Assembly: GCF_014529535.1 (NCBI RefSeq) | Contig: NW_023503374.1 | Location: 8,797,685 to 8,861,684 of the forward strand | Source: Bradysia coprophila | Lineage: Eukaryota; Arthropoda; Insecta; Diptera; Sciaridae | Direction of reading: 5' to 3' | Length of the DNA stretch: 64,000 nt | Part shown: one piece after another, positions 61,601-64,000 of the stretch | Layout: the number at the start of each line of letters is the position of its first letter | Numbering within the stretch: the stretch's first letter is position 1 | Notes under the pieces: generated by a model | The model's input: only the letters and a program-made list of their open reading frames with translations | The model's database searches: none | What the model was told of the DNA's origin: nothing | Made by a program: the position numbers and the translations under genes

Positions 61601-64000
61601 CAGTTCATACTCGCATACATTTTTGCGATATATGCGACCATGAACTGGCCTTAAAAGGCCAGTTCATACTCGCATACATTTTTGCGATATATGCGACCAT
61701 GAACTGGCCTTAAAAGGCCAGTTCATACTCGCATACATTTTTGCGATATATGCGACCATGAACTGGCCTTAAAAGGCCAGTTCATACTCGCATACATTTT
61801 TGCGATATATGCGACCATGAACTGGCCTTAAAAGGCCAGTTCATACTCGCATACATTTTTGCGATATATGCGACCATGAACTGGCCTTAAAAGGCCAGTT
61901 CATACTCGCATACATTTTTGCGATATATGCGACCATGAACTGGCCTTAAAAGGCCAGTTCATACTCGCATACATTTTTGCGATATATGCGACCATGAACT
62001 GGCCTTAAAAGGCCAGTTCATACTCGCATACATTTTTGCGATATATGCGACCATGAACTGGCCTTAAAAGGCCAGTTCATACTCGCATACATTTTTGCGA
62101 TATATGCGACCATGAACTGGCCTTAAAAGGCCAGTTCATACTCGCATACATTTTTGCGATATATGCGACCATGAACTGGCCTTAAAAGGCCAGTTCATAC
62201 TCGCATACATTTTTGCGATATATGCGACCATGAACTGGCCTTAAAAGGCCAGTTCATACTCGCATACATTTTTGCGATATATGCGACCATGAACTGGCCT
62301 TAAAAGGCCAGTTCATACTCGCATACATTTTTTGCGATATATGCGACCATGAACTGGCCTTAAAAGGCCAGTTCATACTCGCATACATTTTTGCGATATA
62401 TGCGACCATGAACTGGCCTTAAAAGGCCAGTTCATACTCGCATACATTTTTGCGATATATGCGACCATGAACTGGCCTTAAAAGGCCAGTTCATACTCGC
62501 ATACATTTTTGCGATATATGCGACCATGAACTGGCCTTAAAAGGCCAGTTCATACTCGCATACATTTTTGCGATATATGCGACCATGAACTGGCCTTAAA
62601 AGGCCAGTTCATACTCGCATACATTTTTGCGATATATGCGACCATGAACTGGCCTTAAAAGGCCAGTTCATACTCGCATACATTTTTGCGATATATGCGA
62701 CCATGAACTGGCCTTAAAAGGCCAGTTCATACTCGCATACATTTTTGCGATATATGCGACCATGAACTGGCCTTAAAAGGCCAGTTCATACTCGCATACA
62801 TTTTTGCGATATATGCGACCATGAACTGGCCTTAAAAGGCCAGTTCATACTCGCATACATTTTTGCGATATATGCGACCATGAACTGGCCTTAAAAGGCC
62901 AGTTCATACTCGCATACATTTTTGCGATATATGCGACCATGAACTGGCCTTAAAAGGCCAGTTCATACTCGCATACATTTTTGCGATATATGCGACCATG
63001 AACTGGCCTTAAAAGGCCAGTTCATACTCGCATACATTTTTGCGATATATGCGACCATGAACTGGCCTTAAAAGGCCAGTTCATACTCGCATACATTTTT
63101 GCGATATATGCGACCATGAACTGGCCTTAAAAGGCCAGTTCATACTCGCATACATTTTTGCGATATATGCGACCATGAACTGGCCTTAAAAGGCCAGTTC
63201 ATACTCGCATACATTTTTGCGATATATGCGACCATGAACTGGCCTTAAAAGGCCAGTTCATACTCGCATACATTTTTTGCGATATATGCGACCATGAACT
63301 GGCCTTAAAAGGCCAGTTCATACTCGCATACATTTTTGCGATATATGCGACCATGAACTGGCCTTAAAAGGCCAGTTCATACTCGCATACATTTTTGCGA
63401 TATATGCGACCATGAACTGGCCTTAAAAGGCCAGTTCATACTCGCATACATTTTTGCGATATATGCGACCATGAACTGGCCTTAAAAGGCCAGTTCATAC
63501 TCGCATACATTTTTGCGATATATGCGACCATGAACTGGCCTTAAAAGGCCAGTTCATACTCGCATACATTTTTGCGATATATGCGACCATGAACTGGCCT
63601 TAAAAGGCCAGTTCATACTCGCATACATTTTTGCGATATATGCGACCATGAACTGGCCTTAAAAGGCCAGTTCATACTCGCATACATTTTTGCGATATAT
63701 GCGACCATGAACTGGCCTTAAAAGGCCAGTTCATACTCGCATACATTTTTGCGATATATGCGACCATGAACTGGCCTTAAAAGGCCAGTTCATACTCGCA
63801 TACATTTTTGCGATATATGCGACCATGAACTGGCCTTAAAAGGCCAGTTCATACTCGCATACATTTTTGCGATATATGCGACCATGAACTGGCCTTAAAA
63901 GGCCAGTTCATACTCGCATACATTTTTGCGATATATGCGACCATGAACTGGCCTTAAAAGGCCAGTTCATACTCGCATACATTTTTGCGATATATGCGAC
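58642..64000. repeat. 59-bp hairpin satellite array, 90 full copies plus a partial, continuing past the window
   Basis: Monomers begin GGCCAGTTCATACTCGCATA and repeat every 59 bases from 58646 to the window end; the last begins at 63960. The offset of 5314 bases equals 90 x 59 plus four, matching the four single-base insertions seen: T6 instead of T5 at 59022, 62328 and 63273, and A5 instead of A4 at 61593. No substitution was seen by eye. Each monomer has outer arms GGCCAGTTCAT/ATGAACTGGCC (13 bp with AA/TT) and inner arms TCGCATA/TATGCGA, separated by a 2x2 mismatch around a 13-base loop. The first copy is flanked by TTAA on both sides (58642-58645, 58699-58702); later junctions read GGCCTTAAAAGGCC. 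There is no stable reading frame because 59 is not a multiple of three. Confidence 0.97.

Noticed and set aside
58642-64000. CRISPR-like appearance of a long regular array
   Set aside because: The units are contiguous identical repeats with no variable spacers, in a eukaryotic genome. It is a satellite.

Overview
The window is eukaryotic. It is AT-rich, its genes are split by GT-AG introns, and every recognisable protein has a clear insect counterpart. The genes (GTP cyclohydrolase I/Punch, hnRNP U-like, FNDC3/miles-to-go, brainiac, GRWD1) point to a dipteran. The AT bias, the mix of short and multi-kb introns and the many MITEs suit a lower dipteran such as a fungus gnat, but that placement is inference.

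Layout. 1-7.0 kb: last five coding exons of GTP cyclohydrolase I (+), with its 5' exons not identified. 7.0-10.8 kb: a repeat island with foldback MITEs, a 43-bp minisatellite and a nested 0.9-kb DNA element. 10.84-17.5 kb: complete nine-exon hnRNP U-like gene (+; SAP, SPRY, P-loop, RGG, Q-rich). 17.5-26.7 kb: AT-rich DNA, probably upstream sequence or first intron of the next gene. 26.7-32.4 kb: FNDC3/miles-to-go (+; nine FN3 domains and a C-terminal membrane anchor). 32.4-38.9 kb: AT-rich low-complexity DNA. 38.9-40.4 kb: repeat island holding a 178-bp-arm inverted repeat that reads as perfect by eye. 40.57-42.06 kb: brainiac-type beta-1,3-glycosyltransferase (-). 42.9-43.3 kb: TA-flanked MITE. 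43.78-45.14 kb: secreted VMO-I-domain gene (+). 45.88-47.39 kb: GRWD1 (+). 47.5-48.35 kb: frameshifted minus-strand remnant with an HEYGH motif. 48.5-49.6 kb: nested inverted repeats. 50.9 kb: possible first coding exon of an unidentified gene. 52.85-53.13 kb: hAT-like MITE with 8-bp target duplication. 55.6-58.26 kb: non-autonomous LTR retrotransposon with identical 193-bp LTRs. 58.64-64.0 kb and beyond: a tandem array of a 59-bp monomer, 90 full copies plus a partial one.

The genes are unrelated housekeeping or developmental functions (pteridine synthesis, RNA binding, a membrane-anchored FN3 protein, glycolipid synthesis, ribosome biogenesis) and do not form a pathway. The most unusual content is repeat DNA. 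Each 59-bp monomer is a two-stem hairpin whose 53-bp core is flanked by TTAA, so the array looks like a minimal TTAA-targeting palindromic element that became a satellite. No defence, CRISPR or operon-like system is visible.
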